From an uncultured Parabacteroides sp. (GTDB lineage Bacteria > Bacteroidota > Bacteroidia > Bacteroidales > Tannerellaceae): DNA of 64,000 bases. The position numbers and the translations under genes were made by a program. Each line of letters begins with the position of its first letter. Within the stretch, counting starts at the first letter, position 1. Shown in pieces: positions 36,859-45,367 of the stretch. The notes under the pieces were generated by a model. It saw only the letters and a program-made list of their open reading frames with translations, ran no database searches and was not told where the DNA came from. The DNA is taken from NCBI RefSeq assembly GCF_947855115.1, contig NZ_CANTZW010000003.1, forward strand, positions 62,001 to 126,000, written 5' to 3'.

Positions 36859-39018
36859 TTATCTGACCAATTCCATCTCGTCTAATAAATAACCGGCCCC
36901 GGCATATTTATCTATCACGAACAGAACATAACGGATATCTACGATAATGCTACGTTGGTAGTCGGGCAGATATTGGATATCACCACCTACACCTTCCCAG
37001 TTACGATCAAAATTGATGCCGATCAATTCCCCTTGTCCATTCAAGACCGGACTTCCGGAATTTCCTCCTGTCGTATGAGTCGTAGCACAGAAAGCGACCG
37101 GCATTTTACCACTCGACATCTTATAAGGGCCAAAATCCCTTGCTTGATATAATTCTTTCAAACGAGCAGGAACCACAAACTCCCAGTTCGTGGAATCTTC
37201 CTTCTCCATCACGCCGTCTAATGTTGTTTGATGGCCGTAATAATCACAATCGCGGGGGCTATAGCCTTTCACTTGTCCATAAGTCAGACGAAGCGTAGAG
37301 TTTGCGTCCGGGAAACTGGCCAAATCTCCATACATCGCCAAAAGTCCTTTTACATACGTGCGGTGGGCAATCGCATATCCGGCATCAAAATCAGCCAATG
37401 CCTTATTCAAGGCCTTTTTCTCCTCTTTCACGGATTGGGCGAACAAGATCATCGGATCTTCCCTCAAAACCTTGGCAGACGGATGCTTCTTGAACTCACT
37501 AAAGTTCTTCTCACTGCCATAGATGGATTTATCAAATAGATAATCCACGAATTTATTCACATCCCCCTTAAATTTACTATCGATTACGGAAAAATAAGCT
37601 GGTTGCGCTCCCGGAGCGACCAAGCGCCTGTATTCCTTTAACATGACTTTCGCAATCTTCTTATCAACCTCCGGCGCATAATCCTTATCGGCGAAACGCT
37701 GATAAGCTTTCTCCAATAGAGAGACCTGTTTCTGTTGCTCGGCCCGATCCTTTCCTTGCAAAGCCTCGCATATAGACCCGATATCGGTCGGTACTTTCGA
37801 GAACTCAATACCGCGGCTCAAAGCCTCATCCAACATCCAGCTTCGGAAGCGCAAATCCTTACGATCATGAACGATCTGCTCCAATGTCAGGAGAGCTTCC
37901 GGATAAGAAGGCTCACACATCTTCTTTGACCAAGCGATCAAACGATTCTGCTCGTCAGCTTTCACTTGCTCAAAATCACGCTTGTTGATCGCCCAATTAC
38001 TACCGATCGCATTCTTATAAGCGTTCGTAGAGCTAGCGTATTTGCTAGCATATTGAATCCGGACTTGCGGATCTTTCAGCATCTCCTCAAGCATCGCCTG
38101 TTGACGGATATTACGGATATTGATACGTACCGCATTATCTATATCCCGGCGCTCGGCTACCTCCCACGAAGTATAATACTTATTCGTGCGACCGGGAAAC
38201 CCCATAATCATGGCATAATCATTCTCCTCCACACCTTTTATGGAAAGCTTCAACCAACGCTTCGGGCGAAGCGGAACATTAGTCTCCGAATAAGGGGCCG
38301 GATTTCCGTTCGCATCGGCGTATACACGGAAAAGAGAGAAATCTCCGGTATGGCGAGGCCACATCCAGTTATCCGTATCCGCACCGAATTTACCGATAGA
38401 CGAAGGAGGGGCACCTACCAAACGGACATCAGAATAGATCTTCTTCGTGAACATATAGTATTTATTGCCTCCATAGAAAGCCTTGATCTCGACTTCCGTT
38501 CCCGGATTATCCTGTAAGAATTTCTCACCGACTTTCGCTCTCGCCAGATTGTTCAGGTACTTAGCGGACAAGAAATCCATACTATTCGGATCTGTAATCT
38601 TTTTCAGCTCCGACATTACATAATCAGTCACGTCATCGATCTTATCGATAAAAGTAACCGTCAATCCCGGATTCGGAAGTTCCTTATCACGAGACATCGC
38701 CCAAAAGCCATCAGTCAGATAATCATGCTCCAAGGTGCTGTGACGCTGGATACTACCATAACCGCAATGATGGTTTGTCAGCACCAAACCGTCCGGCGAG
38801 ATTATCTCGCCCGTACAACCTCCACCAAAACGGACTACCGCATCTTTCAAGGAAGGAGCCTCGGCACTATACACTTCCTGATCGCTTAATCGCAACCCCA
38901 GAGCTTGCATTTCCGCAAACTTCTGTTGTTTCAATAAAGGAAGCAGCCACATACCCTCATCGGCCAAAGCCGGAAACGCCAATATAGCGGCTGCTAGAGA
39001 TAAAAAGAGTTTTTTCAT
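36859..39018 (-). CDS. S46 dipeptidyl peptidase, DPP11 type
   Basis: A 719-residue periplasmic serine exopeptidase with a signal peptide (about residues 1-19). Catalytic His is in TNHHCGYGS (residue 84) and the nucleophile Ser in GGNSGSP (residue 654). Arg672, in GINFDRNWEG, is the residue that sets Asp/Glu specificity at P1 in Porphyromonas DPP11 (Arg673 there); DPP7 has Gly. I therefore call it DPP11. Its start overlaps the stop of the CYTH gene by 4 bp. Confidence 0.92.
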   Translation of the reverse strand: MKKLFLSLAAAILAFPALADEGMWLLPLLKQQKFAEMQALGLRLSDQEVYSAEAPSLKDAVVRFGGGCTGEIISPDGLVLTNHHCGYGSIQRHSTLEHDYLTDGFWAMSRDKELPNPGLTVTFIDKIDDVTDYVMSELKKITDPNSMDFLSAKYLNNLARAKVGEKFLQDNPGTEVEIKAFYGGNKYYMFTKKIYSDVRLVGAPPSSIGKFGADTDNWMWPRHTGDFSLFRVYADANGNPAPYSETNVPLRPKRWLKLSIKGVEENDYAMIMGFPGRTNKYYTSWEVAERRDIDNAVRINIRNIRQQAMLEEMLKDPQVRIQYASKYASSTNAYKNAIGSNWAINKRDFEQVKADEQNRLIAWSKKMCEPSYPEALLTLEQIVHDRKDLRFRSWMLDEALSRGIEFSKVPTDIGSICEALQGKDRAEQQKQVSLLEKAYQRFADKDYAPEVDKKIAKVMLKEYRRLVAPGAQPAYFSVIDSKFKGDVNKFVDYLFDKSIYGSEKNFSEFKKHPSAKVLREDPMILFAQSVKEEKKALNKALADFDAGYAIAHRTYVKGLLAMYGDLASFPDANSTLRLTYGQVKGYSPRDCDYYGHQTTLDGVMEKEDSTNWEFVVPARLKELYQARDFGPYKMSSGKMPVAFCATTHTTGGNSGSPVLNGQGELIGINFDRNWEGVGGDIQYLPDYQRSIIVDIRYVLFVIDKYAGAGYLLDEMELVR

Positions 39019-39488
39019 GTATTTGAACTATTAAAAGGATGTTTTGTTAACATTGAATTATAATAACGGCGGTCGCCACTCACCTCCTCTCCCAGCCAGG
39101 CCGGTCTCTCGAAAGATTCATCCTCAGACGATAACTCGATCTCCGCAAGGATCAATCCCTCATTCATTCCGCGGAAGACATCGACTTCCCACGTATGGCG
39201 GCCTTTGGGAATCAGATAACGCACTTTGTCGATCACTCCCGGCTCACAAAGTCCCATCAATCGCTCGGCATCTGCCAAAGGAATCTTTTGCTCAAACTCA
39301 TAACGGCTCAAACCTTTCTCATCCGAAGCGCCTTTGATAGTCAGGAATCCCTCTTCCCCCCGGATACGGATACGAACCGTACGTCCGGGCTGCGAGCAAA
39401 TATATCCCTGCACGATATGGGTGGAACTGACAGCCTCCGGCAAGAAATCACCGGAGACCAAGAATTTCCGTTCAATCTCAATCGCCAT
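39015..39488 (-). CDS. CYTH-domain triphosphatase-like protein
   Basis: A 157-residue CYTH protein with the N-terminal ExExK motif in IEIERKFLV and the alternating charged strands (RIRIRGEEGFLTIKG, SRYEFEQKI, WEVDVFRGMNEGLILAEIEL) that line the tunnel. Members of the family hydrolyse inorganic triphosphate or make cAMP; the stand-alone bacterial form is usually a triphosphatase. It lies in a tight minus-strand operon, 26 bp after the Smr gene and with a 4-bp overlap (ATGA) into DPP11. Confidence 0.9.
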   Translation of the reverse strand: MAIEIERKFLVSGDFLPEAVSSTHIVQGYICSQPGRTVRIRIRGEEGFLTIKGASDEKGLSRYEFEQKIPLADAERLMGLCEPGVIDKVRYLIPKGRHTWEVDVFRGMNEGLILAEIELSSEDESFERPAWLGEEVSGDRRYYNSMLTKHPFNSSNT

Positions 39489-39514
39489 ATGTCCTAAACT
39501 CCAATATATGGTTA

Positions 39515-40573
39515 CTACTTAATCGTTACCATAGTCGCTCCAAAACCATATTCGCGGAAAGAAGCGTCTTGGTAATAATATTGTTTATAGCGGGTTTTCA
39601 ATTCTTTCTCAATCGCTTTGCGAAGCACGCCGTCGCCTTTCCCGTGGATAAAGACAATCTTCTGTCCTTTCTTGGAAGCATATTGCGCCAATACCTCATG
39701 AAATTTATCCAATTGATAAGTCAACATATCCGCGTTACTCAATCCATTCGTGTTATCCAACAACTCGGTTATATGCAAATCCACCTCCAAGATAGCGCTA
39801 TTCATCGGCTTCTTCTTCACGATCTGCCGGGGAACCCTACGCTCCTCGCAAACCTTTCGTAACATAGCTTCCTGCAACTCCGCAGCCGATACCAACAATT
39901 CCTTCTCGGGCAGATCATTGCGGATAATCGGATAAACCAAAGCATCTTCCTCGAAGAAATCATTCTCCATAAAACAATGAAGCTTATAAAATTTAACCGT
40001 ATCCAAACGCAACTCCACAGACACGGCATTTTTCAACGAATAAGGCTTATCTTTCTTGAAAGCGATCAGTTGCACGCAAATCCTCTCCAAGTCATTCAAC
40101 TCCGGCTTACCGAACTCTTCCAAGAAGATTTTGGTATTCGGCTCGATAATCCCGTTATAACGGCTCGTCCAGCTATTATTCGTCCGGTTCATATAATTGA
40201 AGAACAAATAATAATTGCTATCATTCACGAAATACGTCTCATAACCACATTGCTGAAACGCTTTCGGATCAACCGGAAGATAAGCCAGATATACGTTCAA
40301 ACGCTCTCCTTCCGGTGTCTCCTCAACCTTTTCCTCTTTCGGCTCAGGTTTCCTCGGAGAAGGAGTCTCTACCGGAACCTGTACTTTCGGGCGGTTCGAA
40401 CTATACACCTGCATATCGTTGCCGCCGATCACGACACATTCCTTGATCAAGGCCGGAACCTCGAATCCATCCTCATCCTCGACCAACACTTGATCCTTTC
40501 CTTGGAATCCACATACGACTCCACCTCCCACACTATTCAGGAAGCGAACTTTATCACCTATTTGAATACTCAT
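39515..40573 (-). CDS. DUF2027/Smr-domain protein
   Basis: A 352-residue protein. The N-terminal half (about 1-220) matches the DUF2027 type seen in Bacteroidetes: IGDKVRFLNSVGGGVV, a small beta-barrel, and a Pro/Glu-rich linker near residues 65-85. The C-terminal half is a Smr (MutS2-like) domain with VDLHITELLDN, VFIHGKGDGVLRKAI and GFGATMVTIK. Smr domains nick nucleic acids or act on collided ribosomes. No signal peptide. It is the first gene of the operon with the CYTH and DPP11 genes. Confidence 0.88.
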   Translation of the reverse strand: MSIQIGDKVRFLNSVGGGVVCGFQGKDQVLVEDEDGFEVPALIKECVVIGGNDMQVYSSNRPKVQVPVETPSPRKPEPKEEKVEETPEGERLNVYLAYLPVDPKAFQQCGYETYFVNDSNYYLFFNYMNRTNNSWTSRYNGIIEPNTKIFLEEFGKPELNDLERICVQLIAFKKDKPYSLKNAVSVELRLDTVKFYKLHCFMENDFFEEDALVYPIIRNDLPEKELLVSAAELQEAMLRKVCEERRVPRQIVKKKPMNSAILEVDLHITELLDNTNGLSNADMLTYQLDKFHEVLAQYASKKGQKIVFIHGKGDGVLRKAIEKELKTRYKQYYYQDASFREYGFGATMVTIK

Positions 40574-40600
40574 ATTCTATACCTTATTACATTATGCGCA

Positions 40601-40608
40601 CAAAATTA
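40601..40608 (-). promoter_or_regulatory. Candidate -7 box for the Smr operon
   Basis: TAATTTTG on the minus strand, a TAnnTTTG match 27 bp before the Smr start codon. The divergent queA box lies 32 bp away. Confidence 0.35.
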
Positions 40609-40640
40609 GGGAATAATCCGCGAATCCGAAACCTATTTAC

Positions 40641-40648
40641 TACTTTTG
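40641..40648 (+). promoter_or_regulatory. Candidate -7 box for queA
   Basis: TACTTTTG, a perfect TAnnTTTG match, 49 bp before the queA start codon. No clear -33. Confidence 0.4.
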
Positions 40649-40697
40649 CACCCGGAATCCGTACGAACGGATATTTTTTAACAGGACAGAAGAAGTA

Positions 40698-41912
40698 ATG
40701 AAGACGCAAGAAATACGTATTGATGATTATAACTATTCGTTACCGGACGAACGAATCGCAAAATTCCCATTGCCTAGGAGAGATGAATCCAAGCTCTTAC
40801 TTTACCGTAACGGAGAAATAAGCGAAAGTATCTTTAAACATATCACGGATTATCTCCCCCAGAACACCTTGATGGTATTCAACAACACCCGGGTCATACA
40901 AGCCCGCCTGCTTTTCCAGAAAGAGACCGGCGCACGTATCGAGATCTTCTGCCTAGAGCCTATCGAGCCGCATGATTACGCCTTGATCTTCCAAGAGCCC
41001 CGCCGTTGTAGTTGGACCTGCTTGGTTGGCAACCTCAAGAAATGGAAAGAGGGAACTTTATCCAAAACGATCTTTATCGAGGATCAGCCGGTCGTGCTGA
41101 CAGCGAACAAAAAAGAATCTCACGGCGACACACACTTGATCGAATTCACCTGGGACAACGAAGCCTATACATTCGCCGACATCTTGGATGCCGCCGGAGT
41201 CTTGCCAATCCCTCCTTATTTGCACAGGGAAACAGAGAAGAGCGATCTCCAGACTTATCAAACAGTCTATTCCAAGATAAAAGGCTCTGTCGCCGCACCG
41301 ACCGCCGGACTTCATTTCACGCCGGAGGTACTCGCCGACATAGACGCTCGAGGCATCCAACGGGAAGAAGTCACCTTACATGTCGGAGCGGGAACCTTCA
41401 AACCCGTAAAAAGCGACACGATCGAAGGGCACGAGATGCACACGGAATTTATCTCCGTCCGTCGCAGTTCCATCGAACGCATTAAAAGCAACCTTGGAAA
41501 TATCATCGCCGTAGGAACAACTTCCGTACGAACCTTGGAAAGTCTTTATTACATGGGCGTGATCCTCGAAAGCAATCCGGAAGCGACTTCCGAGGATCTT
41601 GTCGTAAAACAATGGATGCCCTACGACACTAATAACAACCGGCTGACAGTGGAACGATCCCTTCAAAATATCCTCGATTATCTGGATAAACACCATACGG
41701 ATACCTTGGTGACAGCTACGCAAATCATCATCGCTCCGGGCTATGAGTTCAAGATCGTGAAAGGAATCGTCACCAACTTCCATCAGCCCAAAAGCACCTT
41801 ACTTTTACTGATCTCCGCTTTCGTAAAAGGAAACTGGAAATCTATCTATGAGTATGCCTTAGATCACGATTTCAGGTTCTTGAGTTATGGAGATAGCTCA
41901 TTGTTATTGTAA
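40698..41912 (+). CDS. queA: S-adenosylmethionine:tRNA ribosyltransferase-isomerase
   Basis: Transfers the ribosyl part of SAM to preQ1 in tRNA to form epoxyqueuosine. The 404 residues include the usual QueA core: MVFNNTRVIQARL, the catalytic-region GSVAAPTAGLHFT, LHVGAGTFKPV, and FHQPKSTLLLLISAF near the C-terminus. It is about 45 residues longer than E. coli QueA, as usual in Bacteroidetes, with insertions in the middle. Confidence 0.96.
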   Translation: MKTQEIRIDDYNYSLPDERIAKFPLPRRDESKLLLYRNGEISESIFKHITDYLPQNTLMVFNNTRVIQARLLFQKETGARIEIFCLEPIEPHDYALIFQEPRRCSWTCLVGNLKKWKEGTLSKTIFIEDQPVVLTANKKESHGDTHLIEFTWDNEAYTFADILDAAGVLPIPPYLHRETEKSDLQTYQTVYSKIKGSVAAPTAGLHFTPEVLADIDARGIQREEVTLHVGAGTFKPVKSDTIEGHEMHTEFISVRRSSIERIKSNLGNIIAVGTTSVRTLESLYYMGVILESNPEATSEDLVVKQWMPYDTNNNRLTVERSLQNILDYLDKHHTDTLVTATQIIIAPGYEFKIVKGIVTNFHQPKSTLLLLISAFVKGNWKSIYEYALDHDFRFLSYGDSSLLL

Positions 41913-41943
41913 CAGACATACAATAAGATCCCATACAATTCGT

Positions 41944-41951
41944 TATATTTG
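41944..41951 (+). promoter_or_regulatory. Candidate -7 box for the PorE-like gene
   Basis: TATATTTG, a perfect TAnnTTTG match, 21 bp before the start codon at 41973. Confidence 0.4.
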
Positions 41952-41972
41952 CATGAATATATTCCAGACTGA

Positions 41973-43949
41973 ATGAAAGCGCATTTTTCCATATATGTTT
42001 TATTTTTGCTCATCGTATCTTCCTTATATTCCTGCAAATCGGCGAAATTGAGCGATGCCGAGGAAAAACAACGTATCGGGGAGTACTATGAGGCCGCAGC
42101 CATTTATCGCAAAGTTTACACGAAAACATCCCCGAAAAAAAGAGATTTACGCGGTTACATCGCCTACCGTATGGCCGAATGTAACCGGTTGATCAACAAT
42201 ACAGGGAAAGCGACTAGCGCTTATATGAACGCCATCCGTTACGATTATCCGGACAGTATCGTCTACCTGCGCCTGGCCCAGATGCAGCATAAGGCCGGAC
42301 GCTATGCCGAAGCGATCAAGAACTACGATATTTACATGGAGAACGACCCCAGCAGCTTGTTAGCCATCAACGGCATACAGGGATGCGAGCTTGCCCCCGG
42401 ATGGAAAAAGAACCCTACCCGCTATGAGGTAAGGCGTATGGACAAATTCAATTCCCGCCGAGGAGAATTCAGTCCGATGCTAGCCGGGGATAAATACGAC
42501 CAACTATACTTCGCCTCATCCCGCTCGAAAGACAAGGACGCAAAAGTCAGCGCTATCACCGGGCAAAACAACAACAACCTCTTCTTGGTTAAGCAAGACG
42601 AGAAAGGGGCTTGGCTAGCCCCTGTAGAATTGGAAGATGAAGTGAATACGGAATACGACGAAGGAACCCCCTCCTTCTCACCCGATGGGAATACGATGTA
42701 CTATACTTACTGCGCCCAAGATCCGGAAGGCCCTCGGACGGCCGAGATTTACATATCTACCCGAAGTAGCGCCAAATGGGGGAAAGGGACCCGTGCGATG
42801 ATCGTGAAAGACTCGGTTACCGCCCTTGGACATCCATCCATCTCGCCGGATGGCAAATACCTGTATTTTGTATCCGATGCCGTAGGCGGTTTCGGCGGTA
42901 AAGATATTTTCCGTGCCCGGGTAGCGGGAAACGATTTCGGCCCGATGGAGAATCTCGGCGAGGAAATCAACACCCCGGGAGACGAGATGTTCCCGTATGC
43001 CCGGGATTCTGTCACTCTCTATTTCGCCTCCAACGGACATCCGGGAATGGGTGGCCTCGATCTGTTCAAGGCCACGCAAGACAGCACGGGGAAGTGGAAC
43101 GTCGAGAACCTAGGTGCCCCTATCAACTCTATGGGAGACGATTTCGGCATCACTTTCGCCGGAAAAGAGGAACGGGGCTTCTTCTGTTCCAATCGTAACG
43201 ACGCTAGGGGTTACGACCATATCTACTCTTTCGAGTTGCCCACGATCACCATCTTCATAGAAGGAATCGTAAACGATGTCGATGAATATCCGATCGAAGA
43301 CGCTACCGTACGTATTGTCGGAAAAGACGGGCTGAACGTGAAAGTCCCCGTCAAGAAAGACGGAACCTACCGTGTAGAGCTGGAACGAGACATCCGTTAT
43401 GTCATGATGGCCAGTGCCCGAGGCTACCTCAACCAGAATTACGAGCTACATACCGGGCCAGAGGAGAAAAACGAGACATATATCGTAGACTTCTTCCTCT
43501 CTCCGATCAGTAAACCGGTTGTCATTGAGAATATTTTCTACGATTTCGATAAGGCTACCCTACGTCCGGAATCCAAGAAAGCGCTGGATGAGATGATCAA
43601 GATGCTAAACGACAACCCGAATGTAACGATCGAGCTTGGTGCCCACACAGACCGGAAAGGTACAGACCAATATAACGAGCGGCTGGCTCAACGTCGTGCG
43701 CAATCGGTCGTAGACTATTTGATCGCAGGAGGTATTGAAGCAGATCGCCTGGAAGCGAAAGGATACGGAGAAAGTGTTCCTAAGACCATCAACAAGAGGA
43801 TGGCCAAACAATTCGATTTCTTAAAAGAAGGGGATGTGCTTACCGAGGAATTCATCCTTGCCTTACCACCGGAACAACAAGAAATAGCCGACCAGATCAA
43901 CCGGAGAACGGAATTCAAGGTATTACGTACAAATTACAACTTATTCTAA
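41973..43949 (+). CDS. PorE-like TPR/beta-propeller/OmpA lipoprotein
   Basis: A 658-residue outer-membrane lipoprotein (lipobox SSLYSC, Cys near residue 21). Order of domains: TPR-like helices (about 30-130), a PD40 beta-propeller (about 160-420, with repeated SPDG motifs), a carboxypeptidase-regulatory beta sandwich (about 440-520), and an OmpA C-terminal peptidoglycan-binding domain (about 540-655, with FDKATLRPESKKALDEM and AHTDRKGTDQYNERLAQRR). This order matches PorE of the type IX secretion system in Porphyromonas. No other T9SS gene is in the window, so the role is an inference. The mutase-type gene starts 8 bp downstream. Confidence 0.85.
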   Translation: MKAHFSIYVLFLLIVSSLYSCKSAKLSDAEEKQRIGEYYEAAAIYRKVYTKTSPKKRDLRGYIAYRMAECNRLINNTGKATSAYMNAIRYDYPDSIVYLRLAQMQHKAGRYAEAIKNYDIYMENDPSSLLAINGIQGCELAPGWKKNPTRYEVRRMDKFNSRRGEFSPMLAGDKYDQLYFASSRSKDKDAKVSAITGQNNNNLFLVKQDEKGAWLAPVELEDEVNTEYDEGTPSFSPDGNTMYYTYCAQDPEGPRTAEIYISTRSSAKWGKGTRAMIVKDSVTALGHPSISPDGKYLYFVSDAVGGFGGKDIFRARVAGNDFGPMENLGEEINTPGDEMFPYARDSVTLYFASNGHPGMGGLDLFKATQDSTGKWNVENLGAPINSMGDDFGITFAGKEERGFFCSNRNDARGYDHIYSFELPTITIFIEGIVNDVDEYPIEDATVRIVGKDGLNVKVPVKKDGTYRVELERDIRYVMMASARGYLNQNYELHTGPEEKNETYIVDFFLSPISKPVVIENIFYDFDKATLRPESKKALDEMIKMLNDNPNVTIELGAHTDRKGTDQYNERLAQRRAQSVVDYLIAGGIEADRLEAKGYGESVPKTINKRMAKQFDFLKEGDVLTEEFILALPPEQQEIADQINRRTEFKVLRTNYNLF

Positions 43950-43957
43950 GAATCGCG

Positions 43958-44470
43958 ATGATTACCTTATATTTAACCCGCCACGGACAGACGGAGCAAA
44001 ATCTTGCCCATATCTTTCAGGGGCAGATGCAGGGTACGCTTACAGAGGAAGGCAAACGACAAGCCGCCGAACTAGGAGAACAATTAGCCGGTGTTCATTT
44101 TGATACCTTGATCAGCAGCGACCTGGATCGTGCCCGGAAGACAGTGGAAATCGGGTTCGGCAACCGGAATATCCCCCATATAACGACCCCTTTGCTACGG
44201 GAAATCGATTGGGGAAGTTGGACCGGGCAACCCATTCCCGCCACTCGCTTACATCCTCCACTCGATGCGGAAACGGACGAGATGCTGTATATGCGCACCG
44301 GAAAGTTTTTGGATTACTTAAAAGCAAATTTCGACGGACAAACCGTATTAGCCGTGGGGCATGGTATGATCAACCGACGGATAGTAGCCTGTCTGGAAAA
44401 CCTAGATAAAGATCAGGTGAAGAAAGTTCCTGTTTTCAGTAATTGCGAGTACAGGATATTCCGGATATAA
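43958..44470 (+). CDS. Histidine phosphatase-family protein
   Basis: A 170-residue phosphoglycerate-mutase-fold phosphatase with the N-terminal catalytic LYLTRHGQTEQN (RHG motif) and the second His in VLAVGHGMINRR near residue 128. It lacks the extra length of glycolytic mutases, so it is likely a phosphatase of a small metabolite such as alpha-ribazole phosphate. It follows the PorE-like gene by 8 bp. Confidence 0.9.
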   Translation: MITLYLTRHGQTEQNLAHIFQGQMQGTLTEEGKRQAAELGEQLAGVHFDTLISSDLDRARKTVEIGFGNRNIPHITTPLLREIDWGSWTGQPIPATRLHPPLDAETDEMLYMRTGKFLDYLKANFDGQTVLAVGHGMINRRIVACLENLDKDQVKKVPVFSNCEYRIFRI

Positions 44471-44517
44471 GAATAAGAATAAGAATCTATATCCCGATCA
44501 TAACAAGACCGCTATTC

Positions 44518-44907
44518 TCACTCTTCCTCGCCTTCCCGTGAAGGAGCGAAGAGTGTAATGTCTTTAAAGGAAACGGGCCAATCAATCGCGTTCATCAGCA
44601 CATCGAAGGCTAAGCGCCGCTGATAAGAGATTGAAAGCTCTCTTGAATACAAATCGTAAGCGATCAATCCGATCATCATCTTGACCTTATGGTGCAACTG
44701 CCTTGATAATACCAAGCAGGCAAGCACACTTAGGCCTTCTGCCTCCTCCCAATCCCGCTCTGTCAGGCACATCTCCCTTTGAAGCGCCGGATAATGGCGA
44801 GCTTGGACGATCAGATCAGGGTCACGAACTTCACACGCTCCTTCCACAACATCCAACAATATACGGCAGACAGCCAAGCGTCGTTCTTTAATCAAATCCA
44901 TATACAT
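44518..44907 (-). CDS. Small helical protein downstream of the 6S RNA, unknown function
   Basis: The frame opens at 44916 with TTG; the first ATG at 44907 gives 129 residues. The protein is almost wholly helical with many Leu and charged residues (LIKERRLAVCRILLDVVEG, LACLVLSRQLHHKVKMMIG) and ends in an acidic tail. No catalytic motif or signal is seen and I do not recognise the family. It lies about 50 bp after the T tract of the 6S RNA on the same strand, so it may be transcribed by readthrough, similar to the gene after ssrS in E. coli. That parallel is an inference. Confidence 0.7.
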   Translation of the reverse strand: MYMDLIKERRLAVCRILLDVVEGACEVRDPDLIVQARHYPALQREMCLTERDWEEAEGLSVLACLVLSRQLHHKVKMMIGLIAYDLYSRELSISYQRRLAFDVLMNAIDWPVSFKDITLFAPSREGEEE

Positions 44908-44955
44908 TTCCCTCAAACCGGACCGTTCGCCTTGTTCGGTATTTCTTTATGCCAC

Positions 44956-45138
44956 AAAAAAAGCGTGGGAACTGTTAATCTACTATTCGAAACTGAGGTA
45001 TCGCCAAACACCCATCGGACAAATAATAAACAACAGCCCACGCCTTATTACGTATACTATTAAGCAGTATATATAACAAGCGTGAGCGTTTAGTTGCCTA
45101 TTACCTCTGTCCGACTTGAAACTTGGCGATTTTCAGTT
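44956..45138 (-). ncRNA. ssrS: Probable 6S RNA
   Basis: The minus strand folds into one long, bulged hairpin of about 180 nt. Pairs from the base up: 45138-45133 with 44996-44991 (AACTGA/TCAGTT), 45130-45123 with 45007-45000 (ATCGCCAA/TTGGCGAT), GTCGGACA/TGTCCGAT, AATAGGCAAC/GTTGTTTATT, CACGCTT/AAGGCGTG and an apical TATACT/AGTATA. A large internal bubble sits near the middle, as in 6S RNA, which mimics an open promoter to hold RNA polymerase. A perfect -7 box precedes it and the 3' end has CCCACGC then seven T. The tail from 44990 to 44956 is probably trimmed. Sequence homology was not searched. Confidence 0.6.
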
Positions 45139-45139
45139 C

Positions 45140-45147
45140 CAAAGATA
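45140..45147 (-). promoter_or_regulatory. -7 box of the probable 6S RNA
   Basis: TATCTTTG read 45147 to 45140, a perfect TAnnTTTG match, directly before the first base of the folded RNA. No clear -33 TTG. The rest of the gap up to the SDR gene (45148-45367) has no gene I can see. A second TATATTTG lies on the minus strand at 45227-45234. Confidence 0.45.
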
Positions 45148-45367
45148 ATATCTTAAACGCTTATCGTAATCACACTTTGATCCATAACCCCTTGAGTCTT
45201 TCCCAAAGAGCTTGGTTTATCGACACAAATATAATGCTTTTTCCCATACTTCATAAGGATTTATTTGTCTCTTTTAAAATCTATTGGAAGGGATATGAAT
45301 AAATATTTTCCTCAACCTTTTACCTCCGGAAAATGTTCGCTGAGATAATAACCATAAAAACAAAAGT

